Assembly (NCBI GenBank): GCA_015059955.1
Contig: SUZK01000002.1
Coordinates: forward strand, 62,001 to 126,000
Length of the DNA: 64,000 nt
Source: Rikenellaceae bacterium
Lineage (GTDB): Bacteria > Bacteroidota > Bacteroidia > Bacteroidales > Rikenellaceae
Reading direction: 5' to 3'
Positions within the stretch are counted from its first letter, which is position 1, and each line of letters begins with the position of its first letter. The translations under genes were made by a program, and so were the position numbers. Under the pieces are notes generated by a model. That model did no database searches, was not told the DNA's origin, and saw nothing but the letters and a program-made list of their open reading frames with translations. Below are positions 17,203 through 25,830 of the stretch, piece after piece.

Positions 17203-17679
17203 TTAAATCGAGATATTCAAAATCTCTAACTTAAGAGTACCTGCTGGTACCTGTACCTCGACAATCTCGCCCACCTTCTTGCCAAGCAATGCCTTGGCGA
17301 TAGGGGTGCCGATGGCGAGCTTACCCTCGCGGAGGTTAGCCTCGTTCTCCGATACAATGGTGTACTCCACCTCGCGCTTAACGTTGTGGTTTAGAAGCTT
17401 CACGCGGCTAAGAATCTGCACCTTCGAGGTGTCGATCTTCGTCTCGTCGATGATACGCGCCTTAGAGAGTGTGCTCTCGAGCTGCGCGATGCGCATCTCA
17501 AGAAGACCCTGTGCCTCGCGTGCTGCATCATACTCGGCATTCTCCGAAAGGTCGCCCTTGTCGCGAGCCTCGGCGATAGCCTGTGCTGCAGCAGGACGCT
17601 CTACCGATACCATGTGGTGGAGCTCCTCTTTTAGTTTGTTCATACCCTCAGCTGTGAGGTAGATAATCTCGTTGCTCAT
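17203..17679 (-). CDS. greA: transcription elongation factor GreA
   Basis: 158-aa GreA, which rescues backtracked RNA polymerase by stimulating transcript cleavage. N-terminal coiled coil (about 1-77) includes the tip motif EARDKGDLSENAEYDAAREA with the conserved acidic residues; the C-terminal FKBP-like domain (about 80-157) ends GTLKLEILNISI. Family length as expected. The likely promoter is about 150 bp upstream. Confidence 0.96.
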   Translation of the reverse strand: MSNEIIYLTAEGMNKLKEELHHMVSVERPAAAQAIAEARDKGDLSENAEYDAAREAQGLLEMRIAQLESTLSKARIIDETKIDTSKVQILSRVKLLNHNVKREVEYTIVSENEANLREGKLAIGTPIAKALLGKKVGEIVEVQVPAGTLKLEILNISI

Positions 17680-17827
17680 AATCTATATTTTTTTATTACT
17701 ATTTGCGTTAACAAAATAATATGCCGTTGCATTGCCCTGGGTTGATGATGCCATGCGGCTTTGCGACGAACATAAAAAAATAATGAATTCCAATCCGACA
17801 AAGATTAGAACCCCTACAAATACATTA

Positions 17828-17835
17828 CAAAGGTA
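17828..17835 (-). promoter_or_regulatory. -7 element for greA
   Basis: Minus-strand TACCTTTG; gives a leader of about 145 nt, long for this window. Confidence 0.5.
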
Positions 17836-17979
17836 GTGCATTTTTTTGAATTGACAAAATTTTAGTCGAAATAATAACAAAGATGAAAGATAACAGAGTA
17901 CAGATAACAGAGAACAGGTGAATCTCATTAAATTCCATGTTGCTCGCAACCACCTTAATCTCCGTTGCAAATAAAAAGC

Positions 17980-17999
17980 GCTCGGCCAATCGACCGAGC
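17980..17999 (-). terminator. terminator of TonB receptor gene
   Basis: GCTCGG/CCGAGC stem with an 8-nt loop; on the minus strand it is followed by GCTTTTTATT. Confidence 0.7.
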
Positions 18000-18100
18000 A
18001 CATCTTGATTTGTGAGAGTTGCTTTACTCTGTGATGCTATACCTACTGATAGTAGCCTCACCAGTGTTGCCCTCCAATTTTGCTATACCAACACCCTCGC

Positions 18101-20467
18101 CTACATAAAGAGCTTAACACCAATGAAGAAGGTACGTGGTATCGATGGACCATAGATGTATGCCGAGTCGCGACCAGCACCCATGTCAATATCGCGCTGG
18201 TATACATCGAAGATATTCTTGACGCCGGCGTTGACCTCCAAGTTGATAACGTTCGAGAGGCGGAAGGTGTAGGCTGCCTTGATGCCGAAGTCCCAGAACG
18301 ACTTGGTTACGCTCTCCGAGTCGGGCATCTCGATACCATCAATTGTCGTATGTGCAGCGTGCTGAACAAGCATAGGACCAGTATACGTGCCGAAGAGCGA
18401 GGCGTAGAGCTGCTTGGTGATGTAGAAGTTAGAGCTTAGGTAGCCATAGTGGTCCGGAGAACGGAACATACGGCGCTGAGCCACAACATCTTCACTCCAC
18501 TGCTCAGGCTCCACATAGCGGCTCTTCTGGAAGGTGTAGCCGAGCTGCACATCGAAGATATCGGGGATGCCGACCTTAACCTCGGCGGTGATGCCTCCGA
18601 CGTGTGCGCCAGTAGCATTGTAGCGGCGCTTATAGATAAACGTATTACCCTCAGTATCAACCTCCTCGCGCACATTCTCCAAGGCGAAGACATCGTCGAG
18701 AATAGTATAGAAGCCCTCGACAAGGATGTTTGTCTGCACACGGCCAAAGGTGTGGTAGTAGTCTGCCGAGGCGCTCAATGAGTGCGAGAACTCAGGGCGT
18801 AGGTTAGGGTCAATCTCGATAATCGACACCGAGTGGTTGAGGGCGTCGATATGTAGGTCTTCGTTGTATGCCTGTGGCGCGCGGTAACCACTTGAGTAGC
18901 TGAGGCGTAGGCCGAGGCTCTCGATTGGACTATAACGCACATTTACACGTGGCGCGAAGATGGGGCGCTCAATCATATTGTGCTTATCGAGGCGGAAGCC
19001 GATGATGATGTTCACCTTCTCGCTCTTCCACTCGTTCTGCGCAAAGATGCCGTATACCGAGGTGTTCTGCTTGAGGTGACGACCCGTAGCCATATATATA
19101 TCGTTCAGCGTGTTATAGTTATACTCAGCACCTACCGTAAGGTCTGAGGGAAGTCCCGCCTTATAGCTGAGCGTATACTGCGCACCACCCACAATGGTGA
19201 AGTCGCGCGTGGTACCGTAGGCATTGGGGTTCATGTCGGTACCAAAATAGCTCGAACGGCCGATGCCCTGCGCTGATACATAGGCGTTTAGGCGATGGCG
19301 GCGGTTGGGGAAGAAGTCGAAGCGAAGACCACCACCATCAATATTGTGGTCGAGCTGCTCGCATATCATTGCCATGTGTGGTGCCTCGTCGAGGTTGTCA
19401 CCACCGCGGCGGAACTCGTGAATATGATGATACTCAGCCGTTAGGCGAGAGTGTGGCGATGTCTTGTAGTATGCGCGGAAGCCTGCCGTTTGTGACTTTA
19501 GAAGTGTCACATCCGAGAAGCCGTCGTCGTTACGGTCGTAGGCGCCACGATCCTTAATCTGTCCAAAGATGTAGACACCCATTTTGTAGTCGTCCGACAC
19601 GAAAGCGCCACCCAACGAGGTGTTAAAATCGGGTGTGCCATCCTCCATAATGTTCGAGGTGTGCGATAGCGATAGTGTGTTGCGAAGGGGCTCCTTGGTG
19701 ATGATGTTCACGACACCGCCAATAGCACTTGAGCCAAAGAGTGCCGAGCCACCACCACGTATAACCTCCACACGCTCGACCATCGCTACGGGCATAAGGT
19801 CGAGGCCGTAAACGCCTGCAAGCGAGGAGAATATAGGGCGGCTGTCGAGCAATATCTGTGAGTACTGACCCTCCAAACCATTGATGCGCAACTGTGGTGC
19901 GCCGCAGTTGCCGCAGGTGTTCTCCACACGCAAGCCCGACTGGAAGTTCATAGCCTCCGAGAGGTTTGCCGACGCAGTGCCCTCGAAGAGCTTTGTCGAG
20001 GCCACGTTAACAACCGTAGCGGTCTCGCGGCGGTTTGTCTCGTTACGTGTTGCCGATACCACAACCTGGTCGACAACGGTCGATGACTCCGTAAGCGAGA
20101 AGTTAAGCTCGGTAGATACGTTGCGCTTGGCGATATGTACCATCTCCAATGTGTTGTAGCCTATGGCCGACACAACAATCTTAAGCTCTCCCTCGGGTAG
20201 GTTGTTGATGTCGTAGTGGCCCGTAGCATCCGCTGCACAACCTATGGTCGTGTCCATGATGGCTACCGTTGCATAGGGGATATGCTCGCCCGTTGTGGCG
20301 TCAATAATATGACCGTAGATATTGGCGTCGGTAGCCTTTGCGCGAGGCTTCTGATCGGTGGTCTCGGTCTCAGTCTCGCGCGTATGTGTGTTATTGATAC
20401 ATGTAGAGGCCACGGCAAGTGATGTCGTAGCTATGGCTGCGATTGCAGTTGCGAAAAATTTTCTCAT
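18101..20467 (-). CDS. TonB-dependent outer-membrane receptor, probable metal or chelate uptake
   Basis: 788 aa from the ATG at 20467 (MRKFFATAIAAIATTSLAVA, signal peptide); the track start is 35 codons too early. Then a carboxypeptidase-regulatory-like domain (about 45-120, IYGHIIDATTGEHIPYATVA), a plug domain (about 135-245, with VVSATRNETNRRETATVV and IRGGGSALFGSSAIGGVVNI) and a 22-strand barrel ending in KLFM. The plug has a CGNCGAP motif near residues 183-189, unusual in sugar receptors and suggestive of metal handling. The upstream gene encodes a His-rich exported protein, supporting metal uptake (inference). The substrate cannot be named from sequence. Confidence 0.92.
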   Translation of the reverse strand: MRKFFATAIAAIATTSLAVASTCINNTHTRETETETTDQKPRAKATDANIYGHIIDATTGEHIPYATVAIMDTTIGCAADATGHYDINNLPEGELKIVVSAIGYNTLEMVHIAKRNVSTELNFSLTESSTVVDQVVVSATRNETNRRETATVVNVASTKLFEGTASANLSEAMNFQSGLRVENTCGNCGAPQLRINGLEGQYSQILLDSRPIFSSLAGVYGLDLMPVAMVERVEVIRGGGSALFGSSAIGGVVNIITKEPLRNTLSLSHTSNIMEDGTPDFNTSLGGAFVSDDYKMGVYIFGQIKDRGAYDRNDDGFSDVTLLKSQTAGFRAYYKTSPHSRLTAEYHHIHEFRRGGDNLDEAPHMAMICEQLDHNIDGGGLRFDFFPNRRHRLNAYVSAQGIGRSSYFGTDMNPNAYGTTRDFTIVGGAQYTLSYKAGLPSDLTVGAEYNYNTLNDIYMATGRHLKQNTSVYGIFAQNEWKSEKVNIIIGFRLDKHNMIERPIFAPRVNVRYSPIESLGLRLSYSSGYRAPQAYNEDLHIDALNHSVSIIEIDPNLRPEFSHSLSASADYYHTFGRVQTNILVEGFYTILDDVFALENVREEVDTEGNTFIYKRRYNATGAHVGGITAEVKVGIPDIFDVQLGYTFQKSRYVEPEQWSEDVVAQRRMFRSPDHYGYLSSNFYITKQLYASLFGTYTGPMLVQHAAHTTIDGIEMPDSESVTKSFWDFGIKAAYTFRLSNVINLEVNAGVKNIFDVYQRDIDMGAGRDSAYIYGPSIPRTFFIGVKLFM

Positions 20468-20586
20468 TGTGCGTATGTTAACTAATTGTTGTGTAAGGTG
20501 TTGCATAATGCCATAACAAGCCCGTAGCAGCGCGCTACAAGCGTGTGTTGGGGAGGGTGCTCCCTGTGTCAATGTGTGTGTGGATA

Positions 20587-20928
20587 TTATGCCCTTACAG
20601 GGGGTGCGCGTAACGATACGCCAGAGATGTCGACGTGGGTGATTTGCTCGCTGTTGTCGATGCTCTCAACAAGATCGAATTCGGCGATGATTGACTCTTC
20701 GTACGAGCCGTCGCCGCTGAGCATATCGACATTTGCTATGCGGCTAATCTGCAATACGCTGTCCGTTGAGTGACTATGGTCGTCGGCACTGCCCGTATAT
20801 GGGTGTGAGTGGACAATATCTTGACCATCGATGATATGGCTGTGGACAAATAGGGTAGTGCCACCCAGCCAAAACATGATGACCAAGAGGTGTAGAGTCG
20901 CTAATATGTATTGTACTCTTCTCTGCAT
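20587..20928 (-). CDS. small exported His-rich protein, putative metal binder
   Basis: 113 aa from the ATG at 20928 (MQRRVQYILATLHLL). One hydrophobic N-terminal helix (about 6-26), then HSHIIDGQDIVHSHPY and DDHSHS, seven His in about 30 residues, and a C-terminal SLRAPP-type end. Sits 119 bp upstream of the TonB receptor in the same direction, so the pair probably form one unit: a periplasmic or membrane-anchored metal-binding partner for the receptor. The predicted -7 element is only about 9 bp before the ATG, which would make the mRNA almost leaderless. Function is inferred from composition and neighbour only. Confidence 0.7.
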   Translation of the reverse strand: MQRRVQYILATLHLLVIMFWLGGTTLFVHSHIIDGQDIVHSHPYTGSADDHSHSTDSVLQISRIANVDMLSGDGSYEESIIAEFDLVESIDNSEQITHVDISGVSLRAPPVRA

Positions 20929-20936
20929 TGCGGCCG

Positions 20937-20944
20937 CAAAAGTA
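20937..20944 (-). promoter_or_regulatory. -7 element for His-rich/TonB unit
   Basis: Minus-strand TACTTTTG; expected start only a few nt before the ATG at 20928. Confidence 0.5.
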
Positions 20945-21013
20945 TAAATTTTATTTAAAATAACCAAATTTCAATGGGTTATCAACTTACATTGTTTTAG
21001 CTATTGGCAAAAC

Positions 21014-21079
21014 TGACTATTTGGAAGTGACCATTCACTCCGCAAAACCGACCATTCGCGCCATTAAAATCACCATTTA
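21014..21079 (+). promoter_or_regulatory. phased direct-repeat operator array
   Basis: TGACCATTCA (21028), CGACCATTCG (21049) and TCACCATTTA (21070) are spaced exactly 21 bp apart, two helical turns; a weaker TGACTATTTG lies at 21014. They sit about 57-110 bp upstream of the predicted glycogen-gene start. Layout fits an activator binding one DNA face; LytTR-type regulators use repeats with this spacing, but no regulator is identified. Confidence 0.6.
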
Positions 21080-21122
21080 TTAAAAAAAATTAAAATGATT
21101 TCGCCTTATTAAATATTTGTAT

Positions 21123-21130
21123 TACCTTTG
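21123..21130 (+). promoter_or_regulatory. -7 element for glycogen synthase/phosphorylase gene
   Basis: TACCTTTG; predicts a leader of about 100 nt. The -33 region (TTTC near 21099) is weak, which fits activation through the upstream repeats. Confidence 0.55.
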
Positions 21131-21236
21131 CACACTGACAAATTATTCTCTCTTTTGGCCCAAATGGTTAGAGTAGAGGGCTCTCTCCTTTGGAGAAAGA
21201 GATATGAGAAGAAATTTTTGTAATAAAAAAGAGTAT

Positions 21237-24200
21237 ATGAGTAATGTTAATTTGACTCCCGATTACCTATTTGAGGTTAGCTGGGAGGTGTGCAACAAGG
21301 TGGGTGGCATACATACTGTCATCGCCTCGAAAGCACCAACAGTAATGCAGCAGTTGGGCGATAAGTATATCACTATCGGTCCCGATTTCTCGCAGGATGC
21401 TGCCAACCCCGAGTTTAAGGAGGATACCACACTTCTTGCGGCTTTGCGTGAGACACTCTACGCTAAGGGTGTTCGTGTGCGTGTTGGTCGCTGGACGATC
21501 GATGGTAGCCCCATCGCCATACTTATCGACTTTAAGTCGTTCTTCAACCAGAAGGATGAGATTCTCAAGCAGTTGTGGGACTCATACCACGTAGACTCGT
21601 TGTCGGGTCAGTGGGACTATGTTGAGCCAGTATTGTTTGGCCACGCAGCAGGCGTTGTCATCGCAGCTTTCACACAGTGCGTAGCAACTCCAGCCGCTAA
21701 GGTTGTCGCTCACTTCCACGAGTGGATGGCAGCAGCAGGCTCGCTCTACTTGCGCGACAATGCACCATACGTAGCCACCGTATTCACTACCCACGCTACG
21801 GTTATGGGCCGCTGTATTGCTGGCAACCGCCTACCTCTCTACAACGACCTTCACAAGTTCAACGCCGATGAGCTCGCTCGTCAGTTCAACGTGATGGCTA
21901 AGCACTCGTTGGAGAAGTCGGCAGCTACCTACGCTGATGCCTTCCTCACCGTGAGTGACATTACGGCTAACGAGTGTAAGTACTTGCTTGGTCGTGAGGT
22001 GACACGTATCACCCCGAACGGCTTTGAGAATGGCTTTGTGCCCGCTGCGGAGCGTCTTAGCGAGGTGCGTGCAGCATCACGTAAGCGTATCATCGACGTG
22101 GCACGCGCTACTTGGGGCTATGACTTCGCGGGTGAGCCACTTATTGTTGCTACCAGCGGCCGCTACGAGTATCGCAATAAGGGTATCGACGTATTCTTGG
22201 AGTCGATGAAGCAGCTCGCATCGAGCAACATCGACCGCGATGTCATCGCTGTTGTTGCTGTTCCTGCTGCTACCGTAGGTGCTCGTATCGACCTCGAGCA
22301 GCACCTCGAGAACAACGCATCGCCTATCGACCCATCGCAGAAGCGCTACCTTACACACTATCTTGAGTCTGAGGCATGGGATCAGGTATGCCGCTCTGTT
22401 GAGGGCAGCATCCTCTCTACTTCGGCATCGCGTGTTAAGGTTCTCTTCGTGCCTACATACCTCAATGGCAACGATGGCATCTTCAACATGCCATACTACG
22501 ATCTTCTTGCAGGTGTTGACCTCACCGTCTTCGCATCATACTACGAGCCATGGGGCTACACTCCACTTGAGTCGGTAGCATATGGCGTTCCTACCGTTAC
22601 CACCACTCTTGCTGGCTTCGGTATGTGGATTGCAAAGCACGTAGACCACGAGGGCGTAGATATCGTACGTCGCGACGACTATAACGAGCGCGAGGTTGTA
22701 TTGCAGATTACCGACGTTGTACGTAAGTATATAGATATGAATGCCGAGAAGTACGAGGCTGCTCGTCGCTCAGCACAGGAGATGTCATCAACAGCGCTAT
22801 GGAAGAAGCTCTTTAAGGAGTATCAGGTGGCCTATGAGGAGGCTCTCGACAACTCAATTTCGCGTACCAACCGAGTGCTTATCGATGGTGGTAGCCGTGG
22901 CGAGCAGATTAACTTCGTGCGCCAGCAGCTCACCTCGAACCGTCCTACATGGCACCGTTTGATGGTCGAGAAGGGTATTCCAGAGCGTTTGAAGCCACTT
23001 GAGGAGCTATCACGCAACTTGTGGTGGTGCTGGACGGCCTCTGCTCGCGACCTCTTTGAGTCTATCGACGAGGCGTTGTGGGTAAAGGTTGACCGTAACC
23101 CTATCGTGTTGCTCGATAAGCTATCGTCAGCACGTTGCGAGGAGCTTTGCGCCGATAAGGACTTCCTCAAGCGCATGGATGCAGTATATAAGGAGTTCAC
23201 CGAGTATATGGCTGAGAAGCCATCACCCGAGCACGCTAAGGTGGCATACTTCTCTATGGAGTATGGTCTGCACTCGTCGTTGAAGATATACTCTGGTGGT
23301 CTTGGTATCCTCGCTGGTGACTACCTCAAGGAGGCATCAGATAGAAACGTTCCTATGGTAGCCGTAGGTCTCTTGTACCGCTACGGTTACTTCACTCAGC
23401 GTCTCTCGGCGCAGGGTGCTCAGGAGGCTACATACGAGGCACAGAACTTCTATAAGCTCCCTATCTCGCCCGTGCGTGACGAGTTCGGCAACTGGGTGAC
23501 TACACAGGTGGCAATGCCTGGTCGTACCTTGTCGGCACGCGTTTGGAAGTGCCAGGTGGGCCGTACCGACCTCTTCTTGTTGGATGCCGACTATGAGGCA
23601 AACCTCGAGGAGGACCGTCAGGTGACCTACTACCTCTATGGTGGTGACTGGGAGAACCGCCTCAAGCAGGAGATTTTGTTGGGTGTCGGTGGTATCCGTG
23701 CTCTCGTGAAGATGGGCATCAAGCAGGAGGTATACCACTGCAACGAGGGTCACGCAGCCTTCATCGGCATCGAGCGTATCCGCAACCTCATCGCTAAGAA
23801 GCACTTGTCGTTCTCTGAGGCTATGGAGGTTATCCGCTCGTCGTCGTTGTTCACAACACATACCCCTGTGCCAGCAGGTCACGATGCCTTCCCAGAGTCG
23901 ATGTTGCGTCAGTATATGTCGCACTACCCCGATGTCTTGGGTATCACCTGGGATCAGTTCATCAACCTCGGTAAGACCAACCCTAACGACCCTAACGAGA
24001 AGTTCTCGATGTCGGTACTCGCATGTAACCTCTCACAGGAGGTAAACGGCGTATCGTGGTTGCACGGCGAGGTATCGAAGGATATCCTTGGCAACATGTG
24101 GCCAGGCTACTTCAAGAATGAGTTGCACATCGGCTACGTAACAAACGGTGTTCACTTCCCAACATGGGTAGCATCTAACCTCCGTCGCTTGTACTCTAAG

Positions 24201-25481
24201 TACTTCGGTGACGCCTTCTCGAGTCATACATATAATATCCCTGAGTGGCAGAACGTACATAAGATTGACGATAAGGAGCTTTGGGGCGAGCGCATGATGC
24301 TCAAGGAGCGTCTTATCAAGACTATCCGCAAGCGCTTCAGCGATCCTACACAGGTACGCTTGCAGTCGCCACGCCAGATGGTACAGGTTACCGAGAGCAT
24401 TCGTCCTGATGTTCTTACTATCGGTTTTGCTCGTCGCTTTGCCACCTATAAGCGTGCCTACTTGCTCTTCACCAACTTGGAGCGTCTTTCGGCCCTTGTA
24501 AATAATAAGGAGCGCCCCGTGCAGTTCATCTTCGCAGGTAAGGCACACCCTAACGATAAGCCAGGTCAGGACCTTATCAAGCGCATCGTTGAGGTATCGG
24601 CAATGCCAGAGTTCGTGGGTAAGATTGTCTTCTTGCAGAACTACGATATGGAGCTTGCACGCCGCATGGTTCAGGGTGTCGACGTATGGCTCAACACGCC
24701 TACCCGTCCTTTGGAGGCTTCGGGTACTTCGGGCGAGAAGTGTGTTATGAATGGTGTTATGCAGTTCTCAGTCCTCGACGGCTGGTGGGTTGAGGGCTAT
24801 AAGGAGGGTGCTGGCTGGATGCTTCCTATGGAGCGCACCTATGCCGACCAGCGCTTCCAGGATGAGCTCGACGCCGAGATGATATATAACACTATCGAGG
24901 AGCAGATCGTACCATTGTACTACGACCGTGCCGAGGATGGCGTACCTCACCGCTGGGTAAATGCTGTTAAGAAGTGCGTGGCAGATATTGCGTCGAACTT
25001 CACCACTAACCGCATGCTTATCGACTACGAGGAGCGCTTCTATAATAAGCTCGCCGAGCGCAAGGCACTTATGCTCGATAACAACTATATGATGGCTCGT
25101 CAGATTGCTGCATGGAAGCGTAAGGTGTCGGCTGCGTGGGATAACATCTCTATCTTGGATGTTCAGCGTGCCGAGATCGACAGCGAGGCAATCTACGTGG
25201 GTAAGAAGTACCACTTCCAGCTCACCCTCGACCTTGCGGGTCTCAACCCTGAGGATATCGGCGCCGAGCTTGTTGTGGCTACGCAGATTGAGGCCGGCCA
25301 GGCAGCCAATGTTGTTGAGACACGCCGTCTCAGTGTCGTTGCTACGGAGAGTAATACCGTTACGCTCGCTCTTGACTACTCGCCAGAGCATACTGGTATG
25401 TTCGATGTAGCGTTGCGTATCTTCCCTGTGAACGATAAGCTTGAGCATCGTATGGATTTTGCGCTTGTTAAGTGGGCGTAA
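21237..25481 (+). CDS. fused GT3-type glycogen synthase and GT35 alpha-glucan phosphorylase
   Basis: 1414 aa from the ATG at 21237 (MSNVNLTPDYLFEVSWEVCN); the track's start 11 codons upstream is less likely. Residues about 1-555 resemble eukaryote-type glycogen synthase: KVGGIHTVIASKAP at the start and the retaining-GT pair in YYEPWGYTPLE (about 436-446). Residues about 570-1330 are a bacterial-type alpha-glucan phosphorylase: DUF3417-like LEELSRNLWWCW, YFSMEYGLHSSLKIYSGGLG, and ASGTSGEKCVMNG with the predicted PLP-binding Lys near 1168. A beta-rich C-terminal domain follows. One chain therefore carries both glycogen-building and glycogen-breaking activities. The other glycogen genes lie at 52-57 kb. 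Confidence 0.93.
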   Translation: MSNVNLTPDYLFEVSWEVCNKVGGIHTVIASKAPTVMQQLGDKYITIGPDFSQDAANPEFKEDTTLLAALRETLYAKGVRVRVGRWTIDGSPIAILIDFKSFFNQKDEILKQLWDSYHVDSLSGQWDYVEPVLFGHAAGVVIAAFTQCVATPAAKVVAHFHEWMAAAGSLYLRDNAPYVATVFTTHATVMGRCIAGNRLPLYNDLHKFNADELARQFNVMAKHSLEKSAATYADAFLTVSDITANECKYLLGREVTRITPNGFENGFVPAAERLSEVRAASRKRIIDVARATWGYDFAGEPLIVATSGRYEYRNKGIDVFLESMKQLASSNIDRDVIAVVAVPAATVGARIDLEQHLENNASPIDPSQKRYLTHYLESEAWDQVCRSVEGSILSTSASRVKVLFVPTYLNGNDGIFNMPYYDLLAGVDLTVFASYYEPWGYTPLESVAYGVPTVTTTLAGFGMWIAKHVDHEGVDIVRRDDYNEREVVLQITDVVRKYIDMNAEKYEAARRSAQEMSSTALWKKLFKEYQVAYEEALDNSISRTNRVLIDGGSRGEQINFVRQQLTSNRPTWHRLMVEKGIPERLKPLEELSRNLWWCWTASARDLFESIDEALWVKVDRNPIVLLDKLSSARCEELCADKDFLKRMDAVYKEFTEYMAEKPSPEHAKVAYFSMEYGLHSSLKIYSGGLGILAGDYLKEASDRNVPMVAVGLLYRYGYFTQRLSAQGAQEATYEAQNFYKLPISPVRDEFGNWVTTQVAMPGRTLSARVWKCQVGRTDLFLLDADYEANLEEDRQVTYYLYGGDWENRLKQEILLGVGGIRALVKMGIKQEVYHCNEGHAAFIGIERIRNLIAKKHLSFSEAMEVIRSSSLFTTHTPVPAGHDAFPESMLRQYMSHYPDVLGITWDQFINLGKTNPNDPNEKFSMSVLACNLSQEVNGVSWLHGEVSKDILGNMWPGYFKNELHIGYVTNGVHFPTWVASNLRRLYSKYFGDAFSSHTYNIPEWQNVHKIDDKELWGERMMLKERLIKTIRKRFSDPTQVRLQSPRQMVQVTESIRPDVLTIGFARRFATYKRAYLLFTNLERLSALVNNKERPVQFIFAGKAHPNDKPGQDLIKRIVEVSAMPEFVGKIVFLQNYDMELARRMVQGVDVWLNTPTRPLEASGTSGEKCVMNGVMQFSVLDGWWVEGYKEGAGWMLPMERTYADQRFQDELDAEMIYNTIEEQIVPLYYDRAEDGVPHRWVNAVKKCVADIASNFTTNRMLIDYEERFYNKLAERKALMLDNNYMMARQIAAWKRKVSAAWDNISILDVQRAEIDSEAIYVGKKYHFQLTLDLAGLNPEDIGAELVVATQIEAGQAANVVETRRLSVVATESNTVTLALDYSPEHTGMFDVALRIFPVNDKLEHRMDFALVKWA

Positions 25482-25495
25482 TTTCCGATTTTATA

Positions 25496-25575
25496 GGGCA
25501 TCTTTAGCCCATCCCAAACAAAATCCCGAAGGCTGTACGCTGAGTACTATCCTTCGGGATTTCTTATTGCGATAG
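25496..25575 (+). repeat. dispersed repeat R2, copy with GTAC-core hairpin
   Basis: GGGCATCTTTAGCCCATCCC, then hairpin 25521-25562 with 12-bp stem AAATCCCGAAGG/CCTTCGGGATTT and internal CT-GTAC-gctga-GTAC-TAT, then TATTGCGATAG. Inverted near-copy at 13719-13797. Confidence 0.9.
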
Positions 25576-25614
25576 ACTAAATCTGCACCTCTAAAATCAG
25601 AAATTAATTTTGCT

Positions 25615-25685
25615 GATAAGGCAGACATCTACTGCCGCATACAAGCCGTCCCGACAATGAGCAGTACGCCAAGTACAGCCCATCG
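25615..25685 (+). repeat. 71-bp dispersed repeat R1, copy 2 (stem broken)
   Basis: Gap-free match to 13515-13585. The right arm GTCGGG of the copy-1 hairpin is replaced by GTACAGCC here, so the long outer stem cannot form. Confidence 0.88.
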
Positions 25686-25725
25686 TACAGCCTTCTATCA
25701 CGAAATCCAGAGTGTTGCGATATGT

Positions 25726-25796
25726 GGGCATCTTTAGCCCATCCCCAAAAGTAGACTACCGCAGGCTGTGCTTCGTGTACTATCCTGCGGTAGTCT
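25726..25796 (+). repeat. diverged R2 with GTAC-core hairpin and different stem
   Basis: Same lead GGGCATCTTTAGCCCATCCC and same core spacing (GG-CT-GTGC-ttcgt-GTAC-TAT-CC), but a different perfect 13-bp outer stem AGACTACCGCAGG/CCTGCGGTAGTCT (25753-25796), followed by a T-run. Confidence 0.88.
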
Positions 25797-25830
25797 CTTT
25801 TTTTATGCGCTCGGCTAAGGGCCCTTGCCC

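Larger units (their letters stand above)
17680..18100. other. greA leader and TonB-gene trailer region
   Basis: No convincing gene; the track ORFs at 17683-18003 and 17825-18061 have poor composition and no support. It holds the predicted greA promoter (17828-17835), a leader of roughly 145 nt, and the terminator of the TonB receptor gene at 17980-17999. Nothing else is seen between 17836 and 17970. Confidence 0.6.
20929..21236. promoter_or_regulatory. divergent regulatory region, His-rich gene / glycogen gene
   Basis: No gene. Holds the minus-strand -7 element (20937-20944), a direct-repeat array (21014-21079), the plus-strand -7 element (21123-21130) and a small leader hairpin TCTCC-TTT-GGAGA near 21185-21197. 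Confidence 0.65.

Noticed and set aside
17683-18061. ORFs 17683-18003 and 17825-18061
   Set aside because: They sit over the predicted greA leader and the TonB terminator, begin at poor sites and show no protein-like composition.
21150-21202. tRNA-like look of the glycogen gene leader (GGTTAGAG and a hairpin)
   Set aside because: No acceptor stem, T-arm (GGTTCGAATCC-like) or correct anticodon loop; likely a simple leader hairpin.
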